From Phyllobacterium lublinensis (GTDB lineage Bacteria > Pseudomonadota > Alphaproteobacteria > Rhizobiales > Rhizobiaceae), in the NCBI RefSeq assembly GCF_020164435.1, contig NZ_JAIUDQ010000006.1, positions 226,612 through 290,611 on the forward strand: a stretch of DNA of 64,000 nucleotides, written 5' to 3'. Under the pieces are notes generated by a model. The model was not told the DNA's origin. It saw nothing but the letters and a program-made list of their open reading frames with translations, and made no database searches. Both the position numbers and the translations under genes were made by a program. Positions 48,868 to 57,782 of the stretch are shown here, one piece after another. Position 1 is the first letter of the stretch; every line of letters starts with the position of its first letter.

Positions 48868-50502
48868 ATGGCTCACACGCTCTCAACCGTACATGCTGTT
48901 CCCGATGCGGGACCATTCACCGAAATCAGTGTTCTGGACGTTAAGGTTGCTTTGACCGATGGAAAGGAACTTGCATTATTCGATCTGCGTGAAGAGGCCG
49001 ATTACGCAACAGGCCATATTCTCTATGCAGTCCATCTGCCATTCTCGAAATTGGAATTGCTGGCTTTCAACCTGATACCACGCCTCGATACCCGCATCAT
49101 ACTTACCGACGACAACGAGGGACTGGCCGAAGCGGCGGCACAAATATTGCGGTCAGCAGGGTATAGCGATATTCGGCTCCTGCAAGGTCGCAATCAGGCG
49201 TGGAACGAGGCGGGCTATTCTCTCTACACTGGACGCAATGTGCCCAGTATCGGCTTCTTCGAAGTGGTGGAACACGCTCAAAACACGCCGAACATCACTG
49301 CCACGGATTTGAAGTCTCGAATTGACAATGGCGAAGATGTCGTGGTCCTCGACACCCGTCCACGCGAGGAATTCGAGGCGTTCCACATTCCCGGAGCAAT
49401 AAATGCGCCCGGTTCTGAAATATTGCATCGGATTGGCTCGCTCCAACTGAAGCCGGAGACGCTGGTGGTGGCCAATTGCGCCGGGCGCACTCGCTCTATT
49501 CTTGGAGCACAGTCGCTCATCAACGCGGGGATATCCAACCCTGTGGCATCTTTGACAGGCGGGACGATGGAGTGGCTGATTGCAGGTTACAACCTTGAAC
49601 ATGGTCCTGCCGCCACCGCCGGCTTTGCGGAAGGTAATCAGCTGACAGCCACCCGCGAGCTTGCCCGCAAGCTGGCAGATCGAACCGGCGTAAAAACGAT
49701 CAATAATGCGACACTGGATCGCTTTAAGGTGGAGAGGGACAGGTCGCTTTTCCTCTTCGATGTCCGGTCGCCAGAGGAATATCGCGTTGGTCACGCCAGC
49801 GGGTTCCGACATGCAGCAGGCGGTCAGCTTGCCAGCGGCACCGAGCGCTTTGTGGGTGTTCGGGGTGCGCGGATCGTGGTCTATGATCCGGAGGGTGTGC
49901 GGGATCGACTGACGGCGTCCTGGCTGGTGCAGCAGGGCGGATACGAGGTTTATGTACTGGATGGCCCACTGCGGGCTGACCAGGAAAGTGGGCCGGAAGC
50001 GCAGCGAATTATCGCCGGACAGCACCCTGCCGCACCTTATTTGTTGCCACAGACGTTGAATGAGCGCCTGAGCAACGATGAGGCCGTCGTTTTCGATCTG
50101 TCAAGCTCAAACCAATATCGCAAAGGGCATATACCATCGGCGCGCTATATCCGCCGTCCCGAATTGGAGGCTGCTGTCTTGGCAGTTGCTGGGGTATCGG
50201 TTCTTACATCGGAAGATGGCGTTCTGGCGCAGATTAGAGCAGCCGAACTGCGGGCAATAACTGGTAAGGACGTTCGTGCCGTGCTTGGCGGCACTAATGC
50301 TTGGAAGGTGGCTGAACTGCCCTTGGAAAAAGGTGGCCTTGATCCTGAAGCGGGCGCCGATCTACCGGATCGCTATGCGCTGGAACCGGAAAGGCGCAAC
50401 GCTCTTTTCCGAGATTATTTGGACTGGGAAGTGGGGCTCGTTGCGCGCCTTACCAATGATCCGGACGCGCTGGCGACGATCCGGCTGCACTCATTTGACT
50501 AA
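48868..50502 (+). CDS. Four-domain rhodanese-like protein with one catalytic cysteine
   Basis: A 544-residue protein with no signal peptide, hence cytoplasmic. Four rhodanese-like domains follow each other: about residues 18-118, 143-243, 279-370 and 393-485. Each has the LFDLR/LDTRP/LFDVR/VFDLS strand and an H-I-P or GH-type motif. Only domain 2 has the catalytic cysteine, Cys204 in NCAGRTRS. The matching positions read ILTDDNE, VYDPEG and LTSEDG in domains 1, 3 and 4. Rhodaneses transfer sulfane sulfur, for example thiosulfate to cyanide or thiols. It sits between the binding-protein and permease genes, so it may handle the imported sulfur. Confidence 0.88.
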   Translation: MAHTLSTVHAVPDAGPFTEISVLDVKVALTDGKELALFDLREEADYATGHILYAVHLPFSKLELLAFNLIPRLDTRIILTDDNEGLAEAAAQILRSAGYSDIRLLQGRNQAWNEAGYSLYTGRNVPSIGFFEVVEHAQNTPNITATDLKSRIDNGEDVVVLDTRPREEFEAFHIPGAINAPGSEILHRIGSLQLKPETLVVANCAGRTRSILGAQSLINAGISNPVASLTGGTMEWLIAGYNLEHGPAATAGFAEGNQLTATRELARKLADRTGVKTINNATLDRFKVERDRSLFLFDVRSPEEYRVGHASGFRHAAGGQLASGTERFVGVRGARIVVYDPEGVRDRLTASWLVQQGGYEVYVLDGPLRADQESGPEAQRIIAGQHPAAPYLLPQTLNERLSNDEAVVFDLSSSNQYRKGHIPSARYIRRPELEAAVLAVAGVSVLTSEDGVLAQIRAAELRAITGKDVRAVLGGTNAWKVAELPLEKGGLDPEAGADLPDRYALEPERRNALFRDYLDWEVGLVARLTNDPDALATIRLHSFD

Positions 50503-50513
50503 TGAAAAAAGCC

Positions 50514-50540
50514 CTGCGCCCGCTTTTTGAGCGGGCGCAG
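50514..50540 (+). other. Intercistronic hairpin between rhodanese and permease genes
   Basis: CTGCGCCCGC, loop TTTTTGA, GCGGGCGCAG: a 10-bp GC-rich stem 12 bases after the rhodanese stop, without a downstream T-run. It may protect the 3' end of the upstream message or reduce permease expression. Confidence 0.55.
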
Positions 50541-50572
50541 CTTGCCAATTGCCAGAATATGAGGAGTGAAAA

Positions 50573-51553
50573 ATGCCTGCGGGAAGACTCTCTCGGAGAT
50601 TTGTGCGCGTAGCGCTGCAGGCCGTACCTCTTGTCTTGGGCGTGATTCTGTTGAACTTCACGCTGATACAGCTCCTGCCTGGCGATGCGGCTGAAGCTTT
50701 CGCCGCAGAATCCGGAGCCGCCACACAAGAAACAATGGATATGTTGCGTGTGCGATTTGGCGTCGATCAACCTGTGTTTGCCCAGCTGATCAACTATTTC
50801 CATAATCTCTCGCAGTTCTACCTTGGCTTTTCGGCACGTTATAATGCCCATGTCACGGATCTCATACTCGCGCGGCTGCAAATGACGGTGCTGCTGAAGT
50901 TTGCTGCGCTGGTACTCGCTTTTTTGCTGGGCATCCTTTTTGGAGTCATCATGGAGCGCTGGCGCAATAGGTGGCCCGACAAACTGCTGTCTTTGCTGTC
51001 TCTTGTACTCTATTCGACGCCCGGTTTCTGGATCGGCCTGATGCTCATCGTTGTGTTTTCCGTTCATCTCGGCTGGTTACCGCCGGAAGGGTCCCGTACG
51101 CTTGGTGGCGCTTCGAAGGGCTGGGCTTATGCATGGGACGTCGCTCAACACATGGTGCTACCCGTGGTTGCTTCCGCAACGTTCTTCGTGGCCATCTTTG
51201 CACGACTTACGCGTGGTGCGATGGTGGAAGCCCGCACTGCCGATCATGTGCGCACGGCGCGGGCGAAAGGACTCACCTCGCGGCAGGTGACCTTTCGTCA
51301 TGTCCTGAGAAACGCACTTATTCCGCTCTCTACGATCACCGGTATGCATGTGGGAGCGTTACTCGGTGGTTCCGTCGTTATTGAAACGATATTCAGCTGG
51401 CCAGGGCTCGGGAGGCTGACCTACGAGGCGGTTCTGGCACGGGAATATGTCGTTCTGCTCGGAATTCTGCTGATCTCCTCCATTCTCGTAATCACGGCCA
51501 ATATTCTCACTGATCTTGTGCAAACCTGGTTGGACCCGAGGATCGAAGCATGA
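50573..51553 (+). CDS. ABC transporter permease (DppB type)
   Basis: A 326-residue permease with about six membrane segments and the EAA loop near the C-terminus (DHVRTARAKGLTSRQVTFRHVLRNALIP). The N-terminal start, RVALQAVPLVLGVILLNFTLIQLLPGDAAE, is typical of DppB/OppB. It pairs with the next permease gene, with which it overlaps by four bases (ATGA). A GAGGAG site precedes the ATG. Confidence 0.94.
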   Translation: MPAGRLSRRFVRVALQAVPLVLGVILLNFTLIQLLPGDAAEAFAAESGAATQETMDMLRVRFGVDQPVFAQLINYFHNLSQFYLGFSARYNAHVTDLILARLQMTVLLKFAALVLAFLLGILFGVIMERWRNRWPDKLLSLLSLVLYSTPGFWIGLMLIVVFSVHLGWLPPEGSRTLGGASKGWAYAWDVAQHMVLPVVASATFFVAIFARLTRGAMVEARTADHVRTARAKGLTSRQVTFRHVLRNALIPLSTITGMHVGALLGGSVVIETIFSWPGLGRLTYEAVLAREYVVLLGILLISSILVITANILTDLVQTWLDPRIEA

Positions 51554-52482
51554 ATGCACCCAAGATAGCGGCAATTCCACAGGACATTGTGTGCCCCGCA
51601 AACGGAGTCCTTTCCGCTGTTCAAGCCGGAGCACCTCAACCTGAGGCAGAACCTGCATGGAAGGCATTTCTGCGGCATCGTTCTGCGGTCGCCGGTGCGG
51701 TGACGCTCCTGTTGCTAGTGCTCGCGGCACTTTTCGCCCGACTGCTCTTTCCAGACGACCCTCTTTCCACAGTTGCAGCGGCTGTTATCCCTCCGTTTCA
51801 ACTGAGCGCCTATCCGCTGGGAACAGACCCTCTAGGCCGTGACGTCTTGGCTGGCTTGGTCCATGGCGCGCGCATGTCACTCGCCATAGGTTTGTTGTCG
51901 GCGCTGGTCAGCGTGTTCATCGGTGTGGTGGTGGGTGCGATTGCGGGCTATTTCGGCGGTTGGGTCGACGATGTCCTGATGCGCATTACTGAGCTCTTTC
52001 AGACCACGCCTTCTTTTCTGCTGGCCGTCGTCATCGTAACTATCGGCGGCCCGACGCTCAGTATGATCACGTTTGCAATCGGTGTCGGCTCGTTTCCGAC
52101 GATTGCCAGGCTGGTGCGGGCGGAATTCCGTTGGTTGCGCGTATCCGATTTCGTGACTGCTGCCCGCAGCCAAGGCTACGGTAGACTACGCATTATCTGG
52201 CAGGAAATACTGCCCAATACTCTGCCGCCGGTAATTGTAACAACGTCCGTGTTGATTGCGTCGTCCATTCTCACGGAAGCCGGACTGTCATTTCTTGGAC
52301 TGAGCGATCCTAATGTTCCAACTTGGGGAAGTATGATCGGCAATGGCCGCACCATGCTCCAGGATGCTTGGTATCTGACCGCCATTCCTGGCGGGCTGAT
52401 CATTGTTACGATCCTTGCCATCAATCTGATTGGCGATGGTTTGAATGAGGCGCTGAATCCACGATTGAGGAATAACGGATGA
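51550..52482 (+). CDS. ABC transporter permease (DppC type)
   Basis: A 310-residue permease with an N-terminal helix near residue 45-70, an OppC-type N-terminal region (FPDDPLSTVAAAV, then YPLGTDPLGRDVLAGLVHGARMSL) and the EAA loop DFVTAARSQGYGRLRIIWQEILPNT. It forms the second half of the membrane channel with the DppB-type gene. Its stop overlaps the ATPase gene by four bases. Confidence 0.94.
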   Translation: MNAPKIAAIPQDIVCPANGVLSAVQAGAPQPEAEPAWKAFLRHRSAVAGAVTLLLLVLAALFARLLFPDDPLSTVAAAVIPPFQLSAYPLGTDPLGRDVLAGLVHGARMSLAIGLLSALVSVFIGVVVGAIAGYFGGWVDDVLMRITELFQTTPSFLLAVVIVTIGGPTLSMITFAIGVGSFPTIARLVRAEFRWLRVSDFVTAARSQGYGRLRIIWQEILPNTLPPVIVTTSVLIASSILTEAGLSFLGLSDPNVPTWGSMIGNGRTMLQDAWYLTAIPGGLIIVTILAINLIGDGLNEALNPRLRNNG

Positions 52483-54155
52483 CCCGTCAGACACCCATTC
52501 TTTCCATCGTTGACCTTAAAGTAGCCTATGGCGGCGGTGGCCGTGCTGGAAATGCCGTCAACGGCCTGTCGTTTGATATTATGCCCGGCGAAGCGGTGGC
52601 GCTTGTAGGTGAATCCGGCTGCGGCAAATCCACGACCGCTCACGCAGCTATGCGGCTTCTGCCGGACACGGTGGCAATAAGCGGCGGAATCCGGTTCCAG
52701 GGACGTAACCTCATCGAAATTCCTGAAGCAGAGATGGAGGCGATCCGTGGCAATCGCATCGGTATGATCTTTCAGGAGCCGATGAGTTCACTCAATCCGG
52801 TTTATCGGATTGGCCACCAGATTGCGGAAGCCATCCGCCATCACCAACAATTGGACAAGATCCAGGTTCGCAAGCGTGTTTTGGAGTTGCTCGATTTGGT
52901 GCAACTTCCCGAGCCGCAACGTCTGATTGACGCCTATCCGCACCAGCTTTCCGGTGGGCAGAGACAGCGGGTGATGATCGCCATGGCGGTCTCTTGCATG
53001 CCTGATTTGTTGATCGCGGACGAACCGACAACGGCGCTCGACGCGACGATTCAGGCGCAAATCCTCGAACTGCTGGACAAGCTTCGGCGTGAGCTTTCGA
53101 TGTCATTGCTGCTGATCTCTCACAATTTACCGTTAGTTGCCCGTTGGGCAGATAATGTCATTGTCATGCACCACGGTGAAAAAATGGAAGCGCTGGCAGC
53201 GTCGGATCTCTTTACCGAGGCCCGACACCCCTATACGCGGGGACTTCAAGGGGCCTCGATCCGACTGGACGAAAACAACCATTACCTTCAGCGCCCACTA
53301 GCTGAGATTCGCTCCTACCGGGATAGTTCGGGGCAGTATCAATTCGCACTGAACCAGCGGAACGCTCGTGAAAAAAACCGTCCCCCAACAGCAGCAACGT
53401 CTCTACTTCGCGTTGAAGGCATCACCATCGACTACGGCGACAAGCGCGGGCGACTGACGAGAGCAGTCGACAATGTCAGTTTTGAATTAGCAAAGGCCGA
53501 AACACTTGGTCTTGTTGGTGAATCCGGGAGCGGAAAATCAACTCTCAGTCGAGCGATCATGCAGCTTGTTCGCCCAACCTCTGGAGGGATATGGCTGGAT
53601 GGAGTTAAACTTACGGGATTGAAGGATAGGCACCTGACACCGTTGCGACGTAATTTCCAGATGATCTTTCAGGATCCTTACAGTTCGCTCAATCCTCGCC
53701 GCTCGGTGGGCGATATGCTTGAAACGACCCTTGTCGTGCATGGGGTTGGTGACAAGGTGGAGCGACAGGCAAGAGTTCGCGGTATACTTGATAGTGTTGG
53801 CCTGCCAGCAACAGCATCTGGAAAATATCCACACGAATTCTCTGGTGGCCAGCGACAGCGCATCGCTATTGCAAGAGCGCTGGTTATCAAACCGAAACTA
53901 GTGGTCTGCGATGAGCCAGTGTCGGCACTTGACGTTTCGGTGCAGGCGCAGGTGCTCAATCTTTTGGTCGATCTAAGGCATGAGTTCAATCTCTCGTACC
54001 TGTTTATATCGCACGATCTCGCTGTGGTGCGATATATTTCCGACAGGGTCATGGTAATGAAGGATGCGAAAATCATAGAAAGCGGAGATCATGAAACAAT
54101 TTGGCGCTCGCCCCAGCACGCCTATACGCGTCAGTTGATTGCCGCATCGGCCTGA
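52479..54155 (+). CDS. ABC transporter dual ATP-binding protein (DppD/DppF fused)
   Basis: A 558-residue protein with two complete ATPase domains, equal to DppD and DppF in one chain. Domain 1: Walker [10 protein letters not shown] (44-52), signature LSGGQ (157-161), Walker B LLIADEP (177-183). Domain 2: GESGSGKST (347-355), FSGGQ (454-458) and VVCDEP. The switch histidines are in SHNLPLV and SHDLAVV. The C-terminal oligopeptide-transporter motif HPYTRGL appears after domain 1 and HAYTRQL after domain 2. This single-gene arrangement drives the DppBC-type channel. Confidence 0.94.
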   Translation: MTRQTPILSIVDLKVAYGGGGRAGNAVNGLSFDIMPGEAVALVGESGCGKSTTAHAAMRLLPDTVAISGGIRFQGRNLIEIPEAEMEAIRGNRIGMIFQEPMSSLNPVYRIGHQIAEAIRHHQQLDKIQVRKRVLELLDLVQLPEPQRLIDAYPHQLSGGQRQRVMIAMAVSCMPDLLIADEPTTALDATIQAQILELLDKLRRELSMSLLLISHNLPLVARWADNVIVMHHGEKMEALAASDLFTEARHPYTRGLQGASIRLDENNHYLQRPLAEIRSYRDSSGQYQFALNQRNAREKNRPPTAATSLLRVEGITIDYGDKRGRLTRAVDNVSFELAKAETLGLVGESGSGKSTLSRAIMQLVRPTSGGIWLDGVKLTGLKDRHLTPLRRNFQMIFQDPYSSLNPRRSVGDMLETTLVVHGVGDKVERQARVRGILDSVGLPATASGKYPHEFSGGQRQRIAIARALVIKPKLVVCDEPVSALDVSVQAQVLNLLVDLRHEFNLSYLFISHDLAVVRYISDRVMVMKDAKIIESGDHETIWRSPQHAYTRQLIAASA

Positions 54156-54212
54156 ATACGTCAGGGTTAACTTAACAGGGCCAAGTTGTCACCCTCTGTC
54201 CGTTGCCTTGAA

Positions 54213-54235
54213 CCGGGCTGGCTGGCCCGGCTCTT
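54213..54235 (+). terminator. Terminator after the ABC operon
   Basis: CCGGGC, loop TGGCTG, GCCCGG, then CTCTTTTTCTT. It separates the operon from the convergent aldo/keto reductase gene. Confidence 0.75.
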
Positions 54236-54249
54236 TTTCTTCTTTAAGA

Positions 54250-55266
54250 TCAGCCAACATAGGGACGTCGGCCAAAAAATTTGTGTCCGGGATCGTTGAA
54301 GCCTGGCGTAGAAGAATGCCCTGTTACGACAAGCTCATTCACCAGTGCCTCATCTTCCGCTGTAAAGCGATATTCGAGAGCTGGCAAATAATCCTCCCAC
54401 TGCGCTTCGGTGCGCGGCCCGACAATTGGAGAAGTAATCAACCGGTTGTTGAGGACCCAGGCTAGGGCGAATTGGCCTGGTGTAATGCCGCGTTCCGCAG
54501 CATGCGCTGCAATCCTCTGCGCGATATCTATGGATTCTGGCCGCCATTCGGTCTGTTGCAGACGTCTGTCGTTGCGGCCGGCACGACTTTCCACCGATGG
54601 TGCCTCATTGATCCGGTATTTTGCAGTCAGTACTCCACGCGCCAAGGGACTATAAGGAACGACGCCCAAACCAAAATAGTCACATGCGTCTAGATGCTCG
54701 AATTCGATCTGGCGATTGGCGAGATTGTAAAGCGGCTGGCTAACGATGGGCCTATCGATACCGAGTTGATCGGCGACCCGGCTGAATTCAGCTATCTTCC
54801 AGGCGCGGTGATTGGAGAGGCCGTAATAACGGATCTTCCCCTGCGAAATCAAATCCCCCAGCGTGCGAACAGTTTCTGCGACATTCGTGTTATGATCTTC
54901 GCGATGTAGATAGTAAATGTCGATGTAATCCGTATCAAGTCGCTTCAGGCTGCCCTCTACAGCCCGGCGAATGTATTTGCGGGAAGTGCCTTGGCTGTTA
55001 GGGTCCTCACCACGTGGACTAGCGAACTTTGTCGCCAAAACCCAACTGTCGCGCTTGTCGCGAATGGTATTACCAACAACTACTTCTGACTGGAAGTTTG
55101 CATATCCATCGGCGGTATCGATGAAATTCACGCCCTGTTCAAATGCCCGGTCCACGATGCGCCTGGATGTAGGCTCGTCGGTTTCTCCGCCGAACATCAT
55201 CGTTCCAAGACAAAGAGGCGATACATGCAGGCCGTTACGGCCAAGTGTTCTGTACTTTAAAGTCAT
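54250..55266 (-). CDS. Aldo/keto reductase
   Basis: A 338-residue NADPH-dependent oxidoreductase of the AKR fold. The catalytic tetrad is recognisable: Asp and Tyr in DTADGYANFQSE, Lys in VLATKFAS, His in YYLHRED. The NADPH-binding end reads TSPIVGPRTEAQWED. The closest sort of family is the AKR11/YghZ-like group of sugar and small aldehyde reductases. It is convergent with the ABC operon and may reduce an aldehyde released by the monooxygenases; that is inference. Substrate unknown. Confidence 0.88.
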   Translation of the reverse strand: MTLKYRTLGRNGLHVSPLCLGTMMFGGETDEPTSRRIVDRAFEQGVNFIDTADGYANFQSEVVVGNTIRDKRDSWVLATKFASPRGEDPNSQGTSRKYIRRAVEGSLKRLDTDYIDIYYLHREDHNTNVAETVRTLGDLISQGKIRYYGLSNHRAWKIAEFSRVADQLGIDRPIVSQPLYNLANRQIEFEHLDACDYFGLGVVPYSPLARGVLTAKYRINEAPSVESRAGRNDRRLQQTEWRPESIDIAQRIAAHAAERGITPGQFALAWVLNNRLITSPIVGPRTEAQWEDYLPALEYRFTAEDEALVNELVVTGHSSTPGFNDPGHKFFGRRPYVG

Positions 55267-55378
55267 ATCCAGTTCTGTTCCTTGTATTTGCTTCCGAGAA
55301 AGCTATTGGGCTAAGCAGCGCCTAGCGTCCGTCGGCTGCTGCAAAACGCTAAAACGTGCGTATGAGGAGGTGCAAAAC

Positions 55379-55462
55379 GTGGAGAATTTAATGTGTTGCG
55401 TAACACCCTGCACAAGTTTCAATTGGAGCTGGAGTGTCAACTATAATGCACTAAATCTATAG
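55379..55462 (+). CDS. Possible 27-residue cysteine-containing leader peptide
   Basis: GTG 55379 lies eight bases after an excellent GAGGAGG site (55364-55370). The peptide reads VENLMCCVTPCTSFNWSWSV, then seven residues to a TAG. Three cysteines fall in the first eleven residues. The 440-base gap (55267-55709) holds nothing else clear; the reverse strand has a 52-codon frame at 55553-55711 that I do not trust. If translated, the peptide could sense cysteine supply, as Cys-rich leaders do elsewhere. Low certainty. Confidence 0.3.
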   Translation: MENLMCCVTPCTSFNWSWSVNYNALNL

Positions 55463-55709
55463 AGATGTTCTGTTACTGTTGGTTTGGATATGCGAGAAAA
55501 TTTCTGGAGATTGATCGGGTTATAGAACGCTTTTCTAACGTCTGAACCCCACTTATCCCAGAATGGCGTTCAAAATCGCTTTGAGGGCTTCCAGTGGCGA
55601 GTCCATGCGCACTTTGCGTGAGTTCCGGATAGAAATGACGGTTGAGATCCTTGCATTATGCGCTCGACGAGCGGGCGTAATATGATCCTGCACCAGGACT
55701 ACCCTCACC

Positions 55710-56507
55710 ATGAAACTGTACTGCATGCTACTTGTCTGTTTTGGCCTTTCGGGGAGCGGTACACCTGTCGGCGTGTCTCCGGTTAAAGTGGATGTTGAGC
55801 TGGTTCTTGCCGTTGATGTCTCTTACTCAATGGAGATCGACGAACTGCGAATTCAACGGCAAGGTTATGTGGATGCCTTTCACGCGCCTGCACTCATCGA
55901 TGCAATACAGAGCGGACCAGTTGGCAAGATCGCAGTGACCTACGTTGAGTGGGGTGGTTCTGCTGTCCAGGTCGTACCATGGACACTGATCGACGGCCCC
56001 GGTACCGCGGCGCAGTTTGCGGACGCTCTGGACCGACAGCCGATGAGCCGGATACCATTCACCTCGATCTCCAACACTCTTGCATTCTCGCGAGAACTCT
56101 TTCGGATCAACCTGTATCAAGGCATGCGGCGTGTAGTCGACATCTCCGGAGACGGTCCGAATAACGCAGGTGTTCCAGCACCCATTGCCCGCAATTTGGC
56201 TGTCGCCGAGGGCATCGTGATCGATGGCCTTCCAATCATGTTGATGCGTCAGGATTCAGCATCGATTCCGGATCTCGACGCCTATTACGAGAACTGCGTG
56301 ATCGGTGGCGAAGGGGCGTTCCTATTGAAAATCACAGCGGCTGGCAATTTTGCAAATACTATTCTTCGCAAGCTTACAATCGAGATATTGGGGCAGACCA
56401 TCAGCGACATGCAGGGGTCGAAGCCGCCATTGAAGCGTGTGGACGTCCGGGGAGACTACAATTGCTTTATTGGCGAAGAGATGCAGGAGGGGCGGATAGA
56501 ACAATAG
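55710..56507 (+). CDS. Secreted DUF1194 (VWA-like) protein
   Basis: A 265-residue protein with a signal-like N-terminus and a von Willebrand A-like domain of DUF1194. The MIDAS-type metal site begins DVSYSMEIDE, and further family segments are AVTYVEWGG, TSISNTLAFSRELF and RVVDISGDGPNN. Such proteins occur in many rhizobia with no known role; VWA domains usually mediate metal-dependent protein contacts. No partner gene is adjacent. The N-terminus contains two cysteines but no clear lipobox. Confidence 0.82.
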   Translation: MKLYCMLLVCFGLSGSGTPVGVSPVKVDVELVLAVDVSYSMEIDELRIQRQGYVDAFHAPALIDAIQSGPVGKIAVTYVEWGGSAVQVVPWTLIDGPGTAAQFADALDRQPMSRIPFTSISNTLAFSRELFRINLYQGMRRVVDISGDGPNNAGVPAPIARNLAVAEGIVIDGLPIMLMRQDSASIPDLDAYYENCVIGGEGAFLLKITAAGNFANTILRKLTIEILGQTISDMQGSKPPLKRVDVRGDYNCFIGEEMQEGRIEQ

Positions 56508-57782
56508 TTCCTGTCAGAAGCGTCGATTACATAAATCGCCGAGTAATCCATTCTTCTGAAACCAAAGACGGTTGTAGTATAGCAATTGGCAATAGATTGT
56601 GGACCCCGTCTACACTCCAATCTCATAATACTGCGCCTCAAACCAAGCACACTCTTTTCCCGAAACTCCAAAAACCGACTGCTGCGCCCGCTGGCAAGTG
56701 GGGTGGTCATGGGGGTGAGGAGAGGGCCGGTCAGCTGCTTGGTAGGTGTCGGCATTGTCATCGGTTGAAGTCGGGCGTTCCACACCTTCTCCAAAACTCT
56801 TTCAGCCCGCCCTCTCAGCAAAACTTGTTGGATCACTGATCACCACCAGCTTCTCCCATGCTGACCGATTAAAATTGTTTCACGATAACGCAGAGCGTTT
56901 CTATCGAATCTAGATGTCGGTTTGTACCTTCCGGTCAAACTTCTTTAGCTACAGCTGCTTGGTCACGTTTTTGTTGGGAGGCGTGCCACCAAGGTCTGCG
57001 ATTGGCCCAAAGCGAACATCTTGGATTTCGTAACAGAACGACGGCTTGCGTCGGCCATTCGGCCGTCGAGCCCACTTCCACGTTGCCCCAAAAGCAGCCC
57101 TGATCGCGGGGCGGGGAGCGGTCGCGACGAACGCGCCTATCCATTAGCATTGCTCTCAGGGCAAGAGGGTTAGTCGCAAACCAACTACGATGCCTTCGCT
57201 TGGCCGAGTCCCTGCACACCGTCAGCAAATGCGATGAGATCCAAGCCTTCCAAATTCTTTTGGGTCCGTTTGGTTTTGTACGTAATACATCCGTTTTTCG
57301 TATCTGCTTTGGTAACTTCACACGTGAACTGCAGCGTGCACTTCGAATGAACAAAAATGGTACTTGCTAAAACGGCGAGGAGATCCCCGCGCGCGATAGA
57401 AACAAGATGACCTGACGCCCTCCGTCCATAGTGATGAGTCCATAGGGAATGGGATGAGGGGAGATGGATTGTTCTTCCATCAACGAATGTGCCCCACAAG
57501 TAGATAAGCTTGCTTAGTCGGCCGAAGGCTCGCAGCCCTAGGCCATCGGCCGTGAGGTTGTAGGAACGCGCGTCCGGTGCAGTGTTGAGACGGTAACCTA
57601 GTGGCGATGGAAATCGTAATAGGTTGTCGTCAATCGAGGATCGTCATCCACAGCCCGCAAACGACGTGTCTTCTTCGTCGAAATGGATGTGTTCATGACG
57701 GTGATTAGTGCTTCATCGACGGGATGGAGCGCTTGCAGATTGTGAAAACCGAAAGACTGATCGAACCAGTTCTCGATCAGTC
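56508..57782. other. 1.27-kb stretch without a convincing gene
   Basis: Short frames occur on both strands (for example 56456-56836 and 57185-57499 on minus), but none has a clear ribosome site, known motif or consistent codon use. Opposite-strand frames of equal length overlap at 56460-56840, a sign of chance. A small palindrome (CGGCCATTCGGCCG) lies near 57050. A minus-strand frame 57598-57696 resembles the start of a GntR-type protein. The stretch looks like decayed or repeat-derived DNA in an accessory region. Confidence 0.5.

Noticed and set aside
55553..55711. A 52-codon minus-strand frame starting opposite the DUF1194 ATG
   Set aside because: No ribosome site or known motif; it shares its start bases with the opposite gene and is likely chance.
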